Shown piece by piece: positions 6,382-6,666 of a stretch of 6,666 nucleotides of DNA; position 1 is the first letter of the stretch, and each line of letters opens with the position of its first letter. The translations under genes and the position numbers were made by a program. The notes beneath the pieces were generated by a model, which saw only the letters and a list, made by a program, of their open reading frames with translations, ran no database searches and was not told where the DNA came from. The DNA comes from Tannerella sp. (lineage in GTDB: Bacteria > Bacteroidota > Bacteroidia > Bacteroidales > Tannerellaceae): assembly GCA_031283915.1 (NCBI GenBank), contig JAITAY010000091.1, positions 1 through 6,666 on the forward strand, given 5' to 3'.

Positions 6382-6666
6382 ATGTTTTTACGCAAAAAGA
6401 AAAATCCGAGTGGTGTTGTCAGTGTTCAGGTTATAGACAAAAGTAGAGACAAGTACCATGTTATTAAAACCATCGGTAGCAGTTCCGATGCTATTGAGAT
6501 AGAAAACTTATATCAACAGGGCAAAAAATGGCTGTCGACTTATCATGGCGAGCGTGATGTATTTGCCGAACATACACGCGAACAGGAAGAAAAGCAAGTA
6601 ACAGAACGTTTATTGGGTAATATTGAGAATATACTGCTCAATGGAGCACAACTAATCTTAAACCAA
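6382..6666 (+). CDS. IS1634-family transposase, N-terminal part (runs off the window)
   Basis: The first 95 codons of a transposase that would catalyse cut-and-paste movement of the insertion sequence. The start MFLRKKKNPSGVVSVQVID, then VIKTIGSSSD, ENLYQQGKKWL and an acidic/basic helix rich in E, R and K match from memory the N-terminus of IS1634-family (IS4-related DDE) transposases common in Bacteroidales. The catalytic DDE residues lie further downstream, outside the window, so activity cannot be judged. The frame is open to the last base with no internal stop. The ATG at 6382 is the only Met in the visible frame and fits the family start, though it is very close to the promoter-like motif. 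It follows the pilus operon in the same direction but is separated from it by more than 650 bases and differs in composition, consistent with a later insertion. Confidence 0.75.
   Translation, partial: MFLRKKKNPSGVVSVQVIDKSRDKYHVIKTIGSSSDAIEIENLYQQGKKWLSTYHGERDVFAEHTREQEEKQVTERLLGNIENILLNGAQLILNQ

Larger units (their letters stand above)
6336..6666 (+). mobile_element. Left part of an IS1634-like insertion sequence
   Basis: The right end of the window enters an insertion sequence: a short perfect palindrome (6336-6355), a promoter-like motif, then the N-terminal transposase codons. The left boundary is placed at the palindrome by inference, because elements of this type usually have only a few tens of bases between their end and the transposase start. 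The right end, and so the terminal inverted repeats and target-site duplication, lie outside the window. Confidence 0.55.

Overview
The window looks like a chromosomal stretch of a Bacteroidales bacterium (Bacteroides/Parabacteroides/Dysgonomonas-type; genus not determinable from sequence alone). The evidence is three consecutive surface lipoproteins of the fimbrillin (type V pilus) superfamily, A/T-rich leaders without strong Shine-Dalgarno motifs, a Bacteroidales-style TTTG / TAnnTTTG promoter near the right end, and an IS1634-like transposase start.

Layout: positions 38-1261 encode a FimA/Mfa1-like stalk fimbrillin. A strong intrinsic terminator follows (1273-1312). Then come two paralogous Mfa2/FimB-like lipoproteins: a 579-residue protein (1361-3100) and, 30 bp later, an 848-residue protein (3131-5677). 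The larger one repeats the whole architecture of the smaller (fimbrillin-like head, BACON-like Ig domain, second Ig-like domain) and adds a further Ig-like domain and a C-terminal domain with WRLPT, GYWTAES and ARCVR motifs, as in DUF1566/Fib_succ_major-type C-type-lectin-like domains. All three have lipobox signal peptides and acidic residues just after the lipid-carrying cysteine, fitting surface-exposed lipoproteins. The likely scheme is a pilus operon: abundant stalk subunit, then less abundant accessory/anchor and tip-adhesin subunits, with the terminator setting the ratio.

Positions 5678-6335 carry no convincing gene. They hold a large imperfect inverted repeat (5769-5936), a small hairpin (6228-6261) and short open stretches that may be decayed coding sequence. 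From about 6336 the left part of an IS1634-like insertion sequence begins: a short terminal-type palindrome, a promoter-like motif and the first 95 codons of the transposase, which runs off the window.

Most notable points: the candidate tip adhesin with a lectin-like C-terminus, a class of protein known in gut Bacteroides to be diversified by diversity-generating retroelements; the block-wise duplication between the two accessory proteins; and the structured, mobile-element-disturbed region directly downstream of the adhesin's end.
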